Below, piece after piece: positions 55,950 to 63,971 of a DNA stretch of 64,000 nt (positions are counted from its first letter, which is position 1; the number at the start of each line of letters is the position of its first letter). The translations under genes were made by a program, and so were the position numbers. Below the pieces are notes generated by a model that ran no database searches, was not told the origin of the DNA, and saw nothing but the letters and a program-made list of their open reading frames with translations. Where the stretch lies: contig NZ_CP015039.1 of assembly GCF_002079305.1 (NCBI RefSeq), positions 2,377,501 to 2,441,500 on the forward strand, in the 5' to 3' direction. This DNA is from Rhodovulum sp. P5 (GTDB taxonomy: Bacteria; Pseudomonadota; Alphaproteobacteria; Rhodobacterales; Rhodobacteraceae).

Positions 55950-57811
55950 TATCGTTATGGCGAGATTGGCCAAAATGTAACTACGCGAGGGTGATCAGGC
56001 GGGTTTTGGCAGGTTCAGGGTGTCGAAGAGGTCCAGTTGTTCGGGGGTCGGGGTGGTGAGGCCGTCGAGCTTTCGGTCGGCGATCCGGGCTTCGTGGCGG
56101 TGGATGCGCGCGAGCATGTCGAGGGCGGTTCGTGGGCTGGCGTCATGTCCTTTTGCCTTCAGCCGCATGCGCATGACGCGGTAGAGGACGAGGGCGAGAA
56201 AGCAGATCAGCGCGTGGGCGCGGATGCGGTCGGGCAGCCGATGGTGGACGGGGGCGATCTCGATATCGGATTTCAGGACGCGGAAGCCGCGTTCGATATC
56301 GGCCAGCGACTTGTAGCGGGTCACGGTTGCGGTCGGCGTCAGGTCGGGGGCATTGGTCAGCAGGGCGAGCTTGCCGTCGAAGAGTTCGGCTCGGGCGACG
56401 GCGTCTTCGTCGATGCTGTAGCTGAACCGGTCGGCCTGCAGGTCTGCCTTGAGGAACCGGGTCAGTTCGGCCTCGGCCACGGCGCGCGTGAAGCGGCTAT
56501 AGGCGCCGCGGTCGGAGGCGCGGCGGCCCCGCGCCGTCTGGCCGTCGTCTTGCGCATCGAGCTTGGCGACCATCTTTTCGGCCTGGGCTTCAAGTTCGGC
56601 GATGCGGGCGCGACGTCGTTCGGATTGGTCGGCGGCTCGAACGGGATCATGGGCGACGATCAGGCGATGGCCGGCAAAATTGCTTTCCGCCAGGCCGCCT
56701 TCGTCGAAGGCAAGGCCCCGAAAGGTCTCGACCAGATCGGCATAGCGACGGGCGGGGACGGCGAGGATGAACTCCAGCTTGCGGTCGTCCTGATCGGCCA
56801 GGGCGGTCAGTTCGTCGATGTTTTCAAGGCTGAGCAGGCCACGGTCGGCGACCAGGATGACACGCTGCACGGGAAACCGCTGCAACACCGTCTGCAGCAT
56901 GCCCTGCAGGGTTTTCGTCTCCCCGACATTGCCGGGGTGGACCGTGTGCATGAGCGGCAGGCCGTCGGCGGTTTGCACGACGCCGAGCACGAATTGCCGG
57001 GCGATGCCACCGGTTTCCTTGTTCATGCCATAGGCGCGGAGGTCGTCGTCAACCTCTCCGTCGCCATGGATGCGCACCGTGGTCAGGTCGTAGAAGACCA
57101 CGGCCAGGTCCCGATCGACCAGCGGACGGATTTGTCTGGCCAGTTCCATCTCGACCCGCTCGGCATGGTCCATCAGCGCATCCATGGCGCGGAGCAGATG
57201 TTGATGCGTGACGGTGTCCGGCATCGCCGGCATGGCGACCGTTTCCAGCCAGCGCAGGCAGCCCAGCTTGCTTGTGGGGTCGCACAACCGATTGAACACC
57301 ATGGCGCGGACCAGCGCCTCCACGTCGACTTTCCGCTTGCCGGAACGCAGCGCACGGCCGAGGGCATGATCGAAACCAAGGTCCTTCCACAACTCGTGCA
57401 GGGCAAAGACGTCGCCATAGCTGCGCGCCGCCTCGTAGGTGATCTCGGCCTTCTCGGGCTCGACCCGACCCGCGGCGCGACTGAGCCCCCGGATCAGCGC
57501 ATCGAGCTGGCCATCCTTCATCCCGTCCACGCGCCCCAGATTGGCCACGACGCGCAGCCGGGGCTTGCCCGCCTCGTTACGGAAGGACTCGACAATCTGC
57601 AGATAGCGACGCCCGCCGCTCTCGGTGATGCGCGTGAACATGGCATGCAGGATATCGCACGTTTGGGCGCATTCATAGGGTCTTAAACATCATAACGTGT
57701 AACTACACGACTTCGGCCGAACTGCCCACCTCGCGCGCCTTAAGCTATTGAAATCCCATACCTGCGCTGAACGCGCTCACGCAGATTCCCCCGGATTTTG
57801 TCGAAGTTCGG
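55916..57811 (-). mobile_element. IS1634-family insertion sequence, copy 1 (1896 bp)
   Basis: Flanked by a perfect 6-bp target duplication GGACCC (55910-55915 and 57812-57817). The ends show imperfect inverted repeats (CTCAAGTTCACC on the left against CCGAACTTCGAC reading in from the right). It differs from copy 2 at three positions only. It lies in the 3' end of the RT gene. Confidence 0.9.
55995..57641 (-). CDS. IS1634-family DDE transposase, copy 1
   Basis: 548 residues, intact. The DDE residues are probably in VVFYDLTTVRIHGD, VILVADRGLLSLEN and SLADIERGFRVLKSDIEI. The N-terminal MFTRITESGGRRYLQIVES pattern and the overall length fit IS1634 relatives of the IS4 superfamily. Identical in sequence to the copy-2 protein, so both are likely active. 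Confidence 0.9.
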   Translation of the reverse strand: MFTRITESGGRRYLQIVESFRNEAGKPRLRVVANLGRVDGMKDGQLDALIRGLSRAAGRVEPEKAEITYEAARSYGDVFALHELWKDLGFDHALGRALRSGKRKVDVEALVRAMVFNRLCDPTSKLGCLRWLETVAMPAMPDTVTHQHLLRAMDALMDHAERVEMELARQIRPLVDRDLAVVFYDLTTVRIHGDGEVDDDLRAYGMNKETGGIARQFVLGVVQTADGLPLMHTVHPGNVGETKTLQGMLQTVLQRFPVQRVILVADRGLLSLENIDELTALADQDDRKLEFILAVPARRYADLVETFRGLAFDEGGLAESNFAGHRLIVAHDPVRAADQSERRRARIAELEAQAEKMVAKLDAQDDGQTARGRRASDRGAYSRFTRAVAEAELTRFLKADLQADRFSYSIDEDAVARAELFDGKLALLTNAPDLTPTATVTRYKSLADIERGFRVLKSDIEIAPVHHRLPDRIRAHALICFLALVLYRVMRMRLKAKGHDASPRTALDMLARIHRHEARIADRKLDGLTTPTPEQLDLFDTLNLPKPA

Positions 57812-57945
57812 GGACCCGTACTACGCTCAAATGGGTTTCTGAAACCGGGTAAGCTTCAGGTGCTCTGTGCCGCAGCAGTGGGACGTTCGCGAGAGGCTGA
57901 AAAGGGCTGAGCGACAGCTTTTCTCTGTGCGATTCACGCATGCCG
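57812..57945 (+). other. Original 3' end of the RT gene plus downstream DNA
   Basis: Joining 55915 to 57818 restores an open frame that adds YYAQMGF and ends at TGA 57840-57842. The remaining 100 bp before IS copy 2 have no gene; a copy of the target hexamer ATGCCG closes the segment. Confidence 0.8.
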
Positions 57946-59841
57946 CTCAAGTTCACCAGTAAAACGCGTAAGTGATTGATATCGTTATGGCGAGATTGGC
58001 CAAAATGTAACTACGCGAGGGTGATCAGGCGGGTTTTGGCAGGTTCAGGGTGTCGAAGAGGTCCAGTTGTTCGGGGGTCGGGGTGGTGAGGCCGTCGAGC
58101 TTTCGGTCGGCGATCCGGGCTTCGTGGCGGTGGATGCGCGCGAGCATGTCGAGGGCGGTTCGTGGGCTGGCGTCATGTCCTTTTGCCTTCAGCCGCATGC
58201 GCATGACGCGGTAGAGGACGAGGGCGAGAAAGCAGATCAGCGCGTGGGCGCGGATGCGGTCGGGCAGCCGATGGTGGACGGGGGCGATCTCGATATCGGA
58301 TTTCAGGACGCGGAAGCCGCGTTCGATATCGGCCAGCGACTTGTAGCGGGTCACGGTTGCGGTCGGCGTCAGGTCGGGGGCATTGGTCAGCAGGGCGAGC
58401 TTGCCGTCGAAGAGTTCGGCTCGGGCGACGGCGTCTTCGTCGATGCTGTAGCTGAACCGGTCGGCCTGCAGGTCTGCCTTGAGGAACCGGGTCAGTTCGG
58501 CCTCGGCCACGGCGCGCGTGAAGCGGCTATAGGCGCCGCGGTCGGAGGCGCGGCGGCCCCGCGCCGTCTGGCCGTCGTCTTGCGCATCGAGCTTGGCGAC
58601 CATCTTTTCGGCCTGGGCTTCAAGTTCGGCGATGCGGGCGCGACGTCGTTCGGATTGGTCGGCGGCTCGAACGGGATCATGGGCGACGATCAGGCGATGG
58701 CCGGCAAAATTGCTTTCCGCCAGGCCGCCTTCGTCGAAGGCAAGGCCCCGAAAGGTCTCGACCAGATCGGCATAGCGACGGGCGGGGACGGCGAGGATGA
58801 ACTCCAGCTTGCGGTCGTCCTGATCGGCCAGGGCGGTCAGTTCGTCGATGTTTTCAAGGCTGAGCAGGCCACGGTCGGCGACCAGGATGACACGCTGCAC
58901 GGGAAACCGCTGCAACACCGTCTGCAGCATGCCCTGCAGGGTTTTCGTCTCCCCGACATTGCCGGGGTGGACCGTGTGCATGAGCGGCAGGCCGTCGGCG
59001 GTTTGCACGACGCCGAGCACGAATTGCCGGGCGATGCCACCGGTTTCCTTGTTCATGCCATAGGCGCGGAGGTCGTCGTCAACCTCTCCGTCGCCATGGA
59101 TGCGCACCGTGGTCAGGTCGTAGAAGACCACGGCCAGGTCCCGATCGACCAGCGGACGGATTTGTCTGGCCAGTTCCATCTCGACCCGCTCGGCATGGTC
59201 CATCAGCGCATCCATGGCGCGGAGCAGATGTTGATGCGTGACGGTGTCCGGCATCGCGGGCATCGCGACCGTTTCCAGCCAGCGCAGGCAGCCAAGCTTG
59301 CTTGTGGGGTCGCACAACCGATTGAACACCATGGCGCGGACCAGCGCCTCCACGTCGACTTTCCGCTTGCCGGAACGCAGCGCACGGCCGAGGGCATGAT
59401 CGAAACCAAGGTCCTTCCACAACTCGTGCAGGGCAAAGACGTCGCCATAGCTGCGCGCCGCCTCGTAGGTGATCTCGGCCTTCTCGGGCTCGACCCGACC
59501 CGCGGCGCGACTGAGCCCCCGGATCAGCGCATCGAGCTGGCCATCCTTCATCCCGTCCACGCGCCCCAGATTGGCCACGACGCGCAGCCGGGGCTTGCCC
59601 GCCTCGTTACGGAAGGACTCGACAATCTGCAGATAGCGACGCCCGCCGCTCTCGGTGATGCGCGTGAACATGGCATGCAGGATATCGCACGTTTGGGCGC
59701 ATTCATAGGGTCTTAAACATCATAACGTGTAACTACACGACTTCGGCCGAACTGCCCACCTCGCGCGCCTTAAGCTATTGAAATCCCATACCTGCGCTGA
59801 ACGCGCTCACGCAGATTCCCCCGGATTTTGTCGAAGTTCGG
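57946..59841 (-). mobile_element. IS1634-family insertion sequence, copy 2 (1896 bp)
   Basis: Perfect 6-bp target duplication ATGCCG at 57940-57945 and 59842-59847, different from that of copy 1, so it inserted independently in the same orientation only 134 bp away. Confidence 0.9.
58025..59671 (-). CDS. IS1634-family DDE transposase, copy 2
   Basis: 548 residues, protein identical to copy 1. The three DNA differences between the copies (57228/59258, 57234/59264, 57264/59294) are all silent. Confidence 0.9.
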   Translation of the reverse strand: MFTRITESGGRRYLQIVESFRNEAGKPRLRVVANLGRVDGMKDGQLDALIRGLSRAAGRVEPEKAEITYEAARSYGDVFALHELWKDLGFDHALGRALRSGKRKVDVEALVRAMVFNRLCDPTSKLGCLRWLETVAMPAMPDTVTHQHLLRAMDALMDHAERVEMELARQIRPLVDRDLAVVFYDLTTVRIHGDGEVDDDLRAYGMNKETGGIARQFVLGVVQTADGLPLMHTVHPGNVGETKTLQGMLQTVLQRFPVQRVILVADRGLLSLENIDELTALADQDDRKLEFILAVPARRYADLVETFRGLAFDEGGLAESNFAGHRLIVAHDPVRAADQSERRRARIAELEAQAEKMVAKLDAQDDGQTARGRRASDRGAYSRFTRAVAEAELTRFLKADLQADRFSYSIDEDAVARAELFDGKLALLTNAPDLTPTATVTRYKSLADIERGFRVLKSDIEIAPVHHRLPDRIRAHALICFLALVLYRVMRMRLKAKGHDASPRTALDMLARIHRHEARIADRKLDGLTTPTPEQLDLFDTLNLPKPA

Positions 59842-59969
59842 ATGCCGGCTCTGGGCCGGCTTTGCCAGCGCACTCTCGCTGCACCCGTGAAGTGCCGCGC
59901 CTGCACGGTGGGTATTTCGGCTCGGGGCCGTCGTTCGCTGCGGTGTGAAGGAAGGGCTGAGGACGCCTT
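59842..59969. other. Short intergenic segment between IS copy 2 and the SNase gene
   Basis: About 128 bp. GC-rich with short palindromes (GCCGGCTCTGGGCCGGC near 59845). It is the 3' side of the minus-strand nuclease gene and may hold its terminator. Confidence 0.4.
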
Positions 59970-60518
59970 TCACTTGTGAAATACGCTCATATTTCCGCGC
60001 TGTCTTGCGGCGGCTTTCCAGTGCTTCTTTCGCACGCCATCTGGCTCTAGATGAGCATACTTCCCGCCAGAGAACTTTGGCCAGTCGAGGGCCAGCCCCC
60101 GCGTGACCATTTCGGCGCTAAGGTCACGACCGTCGGGCAAAAAACAGGTTGCGACGACGCGATCATAAGAGATTTCCGGTTCAATCTCCGCCGTTATGAC
60201 CCTTCCCTTGCAGAGCTGGACCAGCTCCCACTTGGCCTTCTTGCCCCAAGGGTGATCAAGTTCCGGCGCATCAATGCCCGCAAGCCTCAGTCTGACTTTT
60301 CCGATCTGTATCGTGTCGCCGTCGATGACATAGCATTTACCGGTCAGCGTGGACGGGCAGGAGGCGGGCGCTGATGACTGGTCGGCGACACAGGAAACCG
60401 ACACCGACCGCTGATCTGACGCAGGTGTTGGGACGCTTGGCGCAGGGCGTGGGCGCGCCTGCCGTTTTCGCTGCTTCGCAGCTGCCTTGAACAACGTGCG
60501 AATTACCAGTTTCAGCAA
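59970..60518 (-). CDS. SNase-family (thermonuclease-like) nuclease
   Basis: 182 residues. The C-terminal two thirds form a staphylococcal-nuclease fold: CYVIDGDTIQIGKVRLRLAG with IDAPE, then KGRVITAEIEPEISYDRVVATCF and AEMVTRGLALDW. The first 60 residues are basic, Pro/Ser-rich and membrane-adjacent (LKLVIRTLFKAAAKQRKRQ). No ATG fits; TTG 60518 is preceded by GGAG at the right distance. Such nucleases are common on mobile elements; whether it works with the RT is unknown. Confidence 0.8.
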   Translation of the reverse strand: MLKLVIRTLFKAAAKQRKRQARPRPAPSVPTPASDQRSVSVSCVADQSSAPASCPSTLTGKCYVIDGDTIQIGKVRLRLAGIDAPELDHPWGKKAKWELVQLCKGRVITAEIEPEISYDRVVATCFLPDGRDLSAEMVTRGLALDWPKFSGGKYAHLEPDGVRKKHWKAAARQRGNMSVFHK

Positions 60519-60850
60519 AGCAGGCTCCGTTTGCTTTGAGAGGAATATCCCTCAGCGTAGCGGCCAAAGTTCAATCGAGAAAGTGTTAAGAACTGGACGC
60601 TTGGTCTCACCCTCCCAATCCGGATGTCGGCCATTGATCGACCGTGTTTCGAAACGCGCATCGCGCTGCGAATTTGGAATCTTGAAGCGCAATAGCCGCA
60701 GCACTGTGTCTGGAGCGGATGGCCTGAAGATTGCGGCTATTTCGAACGATCAAGCGAGTTCCGCGCCCTCTAAACTTTCACCCTATGTTCTTCACAATAC
60801 TAGCCGCTGTCTACGCATTTAATCCTTTTAATTCAGTCTCATACCTAGTC
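60519..60850. other. Right-end segment of the island before attR
   Basis: About 330 bp, no supported gene. It becomes AT-rich toward attR (60770-60850). It probably contains the promoter of the nuclease gene and, by analogy, right-end integrase binding sites. Confidence 0.45.
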
Positions 60851-60908
60851 TTGCAAATCCGTGTACACCGGTTCGATTCCGGTACTCGCCTCCATTTACT
60901 TTCAATGG
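60851..60908 (+). repeat. attR, 58-bp direct repeat with tRNA-Cys 3' fragment
   Basis: Identical to attL. Holds only the 3' 41 nt of tRNA-Cys plus 17 bp or less of flank, so it is not a functional tRNA. Confidence 0.9.
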
Positions 60909-61447
60909 AATAATGGTCCGAAAAGTCGTCAACTGCGCGACTAACTAGGGCTGTCCAAACAATCGGCCAACCATTCTGATTGTTCCGTTCTTCAAAGAAG
61001 GCGGAACGGCCCGGATGATCCGAGGCAGATGCGGTGCGTGGTCGGGCAGGATAGACGGGCTCATGGCGGCCTGACCGGCGGATACTCATCACTCGCCATG
61101 CAAAGGCGTTCCCGCGTCTCGCAGTTTGCCTACCTCACGCCCTCATAAAGGACGCGCGACGTTTGCGGATGGCTGTCTCACTCTTGGCGCAGAACGGATT
61201 GGCCCAATGCGGGTATCGGCTGCCGTCTCGGTCCGCGATCCGAAATGGACGGTTCGAGGCCTCAGTGCCGGGCTATGCACAAGGGGGCTCCTCCCTTTCG
61301 TCCGATGTCGGAAGAATGACCGTGCCGGCGTGATTTTGCGCCGGGATGGTGTCTTTGCCGCCGCTTCTGCGGTGCCATCACGTCTTTGCAGCGGACGCGC
61401 CCATTTCGCATTTGGCAGCCCTTCCTTGCCCGTTCTATCCTCTGCCC
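60909..61447. other. Relic of a related island's left end, then non-coding DNA
   Basis: The first 230 bp (60909-61140) align with the island's left end at 51706-51940, with patches of identity such as AAGGCGGAACGGCCCGGATG and gaps elsewhere. The integrase itself is absent. The remaining 300 bp, up to the sigma factor gene, hold no convincing gene. Confidence 0.65.
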
Positions 61448-62023
61448 ATGCGCGCATCTCAACGTCAGGATTCCAACGAAGAACGGCCCGCTGATGCTGT
61501 CCTTCTGGCCCGCGTCGCCGAGGGCGACATGGCGGCGATGAAGGCGCTCTATATGGCCCATGCCGACGCGGTGACCCGGTTCGTGCGGTCCCGCGTGCGT
61601 GACGAGGCCGAGGTCGCCGATATCGTGCAGGACACGATGCTGACCGTCTGGCATGCCGCGGCCGGGTTCCAGGGGCGCTCCACCGTTCTGTCATGGATAT
61701 TGTCGATGGCGCGGAACAAGACCGTGGATCACATCCGCAAGCAAGCCCGCGTGACCCTTGGTGCCCCGGATGAGGAGATCCCCGACAGCGACCCCGACCC
61801 TGAAGCGGCACTGGGTGCGGTGCAGGATGCCGCCCGCCTGCGCGCCTGCGTGGAGGCCCTGCCGGAGCGGCAGCGGGCCGTCGTGCACCTCGCCTATTAC
61901 GAAGACATGACCCTGGGTGAGATCGCCGGCATTGAATCCGTCCCCGAGGGCACCGTCAAAAGCCGGATCTACCACGCCAAGCAATTGCTGCTCCGCTGCC
62001 TGTCGCGGGATGGCCAGACATGA
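61448..62023 (+). CDS. ECF RNA polymerase sigma factor
   Basis: 191 residues. Sigma region 2 (LYMAHADAVTRFVRSRV, DIVQDTMLTVWHAA, STVLSWILSMARNKTVDHIRK) and region 4 (LPERQRAVVHLAYYEDMTLG, EGTVKSRIYHAKQLLL) are clear. It overlaps the following gene's possible upstream start. With the next two genes it makes a three-gene operon. Confidence 0.88.
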   Translation: MRASQRQDSNEERPADAVLLARVAEGDMAAMKALYMAHADAVTRFVRSRVRDEAEVADIVQDTMLTVWHAAAGFQGRSTVLSWILSMARNKTVDHIRKQARVTLGAPDEEIPDSDPDPEAALGAVQDAARLRACVEALPERQRAVVHLAYYEDMTLGEIAGIESVPEGTVKSRIYHAKQLLLRCLSRDGQT

Positions 62024-62090
62024 TTTTGAACCTTTCGCCCGCTCGCACGACCAACCTTCACGAGCACCGAAACCCGCGATGGAGGCGAGA

Positions 62091-62669
62091 ATGGACCGGC
62101 CCGACGGACTGAGTGAAGAGATGCTGCTGGCCCATCTGCGCGGTGAGGCGGGCCCCGAAGACGCCGCAAGGATCGAAGCGGCCGCCGCGGACGATCCAGC
62201 CTTGCGGGCTGAACTGGCGCTGATGGGCGGGCTGAAGGGCGCGCTGGCGACGGCGAGTGACGGGCCCGATACCCGCGAATTCGGATGGCGGCGGCTTGAG
62301 AAGGAGCTTTCCAGAACATCTCGGCCCGCGCCGGGGCGGACGCATCTTTGGCGCATCGCCGCAGTCTTCCTCGGCGCGCTGGTTCTGGGGCAGGGCACCT
62401 ATATCGCACTGACGCAGGGGCCGAACAACGCCCCGGTCTTCCGCACGGTGTCAGAGCATGCGGCGGACTTCGGTTTGGGTGTGGGGTTCGTGGACTCCGC
62501 GCCCATGGGCGATGTCCAGACCCTGCTGCGCGAGAGCGGCGCCCGCATCGTGGACGGGCCCGGCGCACTCGGGCTGTACCGTCTTGCATTTGAGAGCGCG
62601 GAGGCGCGCGATGCGGCCCGCGCGATGCTGGCGGCGTCTCCGCTCGTCGATCTGGTGGCGGAGGAGTAA
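62091..62669 (+). CDS. Membrane anti-sigma-factor-like protein
   Basis: 192 residues. The N-terminal 75 residues resemble an anti-sigma domain (LSEEMLLAHLRGEAGPEDAA, ADDPALRAELALMGGLKGAL) without zinc-binding His/Cys; a single membrane helix (IAAVFLGALVLGQGTYIAL) and a periplasmic domain follow. ATG 62091 has a strong GGAGG; ATG 62010, overlapping the sigma gene, is the alternative. It probably restrains the upstream sigma factor. Confidence 0.75.
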   Translation: MDRPDGLSEEMLLAHLRGEAGPEDAARIEAAAADDPALRAELALMGGLKGALATASDGPDTREFGWRRLEKELSRTSRPAPGRTHLWRIAAVFLGALVLGQGTYIALTQGPNNAPVFRTVSEHAADFGLGVGFVDSAPMGDVQTLLRESGARIVDGPGALGLYRLAFESAEARDAARAMLAASPLVDLVAEE

Positions 62670-62673
62670 GACC

Positions 62674-63810
62674 ATGCGCCTTTTGTCCCTTGTCCTGCTT
62701 CTGTTGATCGTCGCCTCCTGCACACCGACCGGCCAGCCCGGCGGGCCGGTCACCCGTGGGTCTGCCCCGGCCGTGGTGGACCCGCAGGAACTGATCGTCC
62801 TGACGGCACAGGCCCCCGCGACGCTGATCGCCAGGGCCGAGGCCCGCGGCTACACCCTGCGCGATGTCTTTCCGCTGCGCGATCTGGATGACACGCTTGT
62901 CGTGTTCGGCATTCCCGACGGAACCACGATCCCCGAGGCCATTGCCGAGATCGAGGCTGCCGTGCCGGGTGTGACGGCGGGGGCGCATCACGTCTACAGG
63001 TTGCAGGCCGATGCAACGCGCAGCCGGGACTATGCCGCCCGGATGATCGGCTGGCCGTCCGGTGGGTGCCGCGCGCGGGTCCGGGTGGGCCTGCTCGATG
63101 CCGGGGTGACGGCCGACCATCCGGGTCTGAGCGACGGGCGCATCCGGCAGGAAACCTTCACCGGCAGAACCGCGCCACCGGTCACCGATCACGGCACGCG
63201 CATGGCGGACCTGCTGATCGGGCCGAACCGTCTGCGCGGCACGACGCTTTTCAGCGCCAATGTCATCGATCCGGGCCTTGGTGCGGGCGATGCCGCCGGG
63301 GTGGTGTCGGTCCTGCGCGGGATGGACTGGCTGGCGGCGAACGGCGTGGACGTGGTGAACATCAGCCTTGCCGGACCGCGCAACAAGCTGATGAACCGCG
63401 CGATGGGGCGCGCCGCTGCCGATGGGATGGTGCTGGTCGCCGCTGTCGGCAATCTTGGCCGCGGGGCGCCGCCGCAATACCCGGCGGCTTTCCCCTTCGC
63501 CCTTGCGGTGACAGCCGTCGGCCCCGATGGCGCCATCTATCGAAAGGCCGTCCGGGGGGACCATGTCGACATCGCCGCGCCCGGGGTCGACATCCTGCTG
63601 ACGACCGGCGGCCGAATGGTCGTGGCCAGCGGCACATCGATGGCCGCCCCCTTCGTCACCGGCGTCGTGGCCGCGGACCCGGGCCTTGCCCGGTTGAACG
63701 TGGACGCGCTGCGCGCCGAACTCGGCCGCCGTGCAGAGGATCTTGGGGCGGTCGGCCGCGACCCTGTCTTTGGCGCGGGCCTGCTGCGCGCGCCGTCGGA
63801 ATGCCGATGA
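62674..63810 (+). CDS. Subtilisin-like (S8) serine protease lipoprotein
   Basis: 378 residues. Lipoprotein signal (MRLLSLVLLLLIVASC). The complete catalytic triad is visible: Asp in VGLLDAGVTADHPG, His in VTDHGTRMADLL, Ser in ASGTSMAAPFVTG; the oxyanion Asn is in VAAVGNLGRG. The N-terminal 110 residues may be an inhibitor-like prodomain. It starts 4 bp after the anti-sigma-like gene and may be its regulated protease or the output of the sigma factor. Confidence 0.88.
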   Translation: MRLLSLVLLLLIVASCTPTGQPGGPVTRGSAPAVVDPQELIVLTAQAPATLIARAEARGYTLRDVFPLRDLDDTLVVFGIPDGTTIPEAIAEIEAAVPGVTAGAHHVYRLQADATRSRDYAARMIGWPSGGCRARVRVGLLDAGVTADHPGLSDGRIRQETFTGRTAPPVTDHGTRMADLLIGPNRLRGTTLFSANVIDPGLGAGDAAGVVSVLRGMDWLAANGVDVVNISLAGPRNKLMNRAMGRAAADGMVLVAAVGNLGRGAPPQYPAAFPFALAVTAVGPDGAIYRKAVRGDHVDIAAPGVDILLTTGGRMVVASGTSMAAPFVTGVVAADPGLARLNVDALRAELGRRAEDLGAVGRDPVFGAGLLRAPSECR

Positions 63811-63971
63811 CCCGCGCCACGGATGGTCCGGAAGCAAGCGTCGCCGACCGCGCCAAATCATCGGGCGCGGGCCTCGGATCCGGTCGTGCTTTCCCGCCCC
63901 TTGGCCGGTCTGGTTTGGCCCAACCGACCGGGTTATGCACGATGTGACAGGGGATTGGAGAGTCGCACGGT

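Larger units (their letters stand above)
51648..60908. mobile_element. Integrative genomic island in tRNA-Cys (about 9.3 kb)
   Basis: Bounded by perfect 58-bp direct repeats (51648-51705 and 60851-60908) formed from the 3' end of tRNA-Cys. It carries a tyrosine integrase next to the tRNA, a reverse transcriptase, an SNase and two IS copies. Much of the DNA around the RT is AT-richer than the host. No conjugation, replication or phage structural genes are present, so it looks like a small, non-self-transmissible cargo island, perhaps satellite-like. Confidence 0.88.

Noticed and set aside
56037-57686. 549-codon plus-strand frame within IS copy 1 (and the same in copy 2)
   Set aside because: Antisense of the transposase, which has DDE motifs; the plus frame has none.
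60851-60891. Second tRNA-Cys gene
   Set aside because: Only the 3' half is present; it is the attR copy.
61143-61811. Minus-strand frames across the sigma factor gene
   Set aside because: Shadows of the sigma factor, whose regions 2 and 4 are clear on the plus strand.
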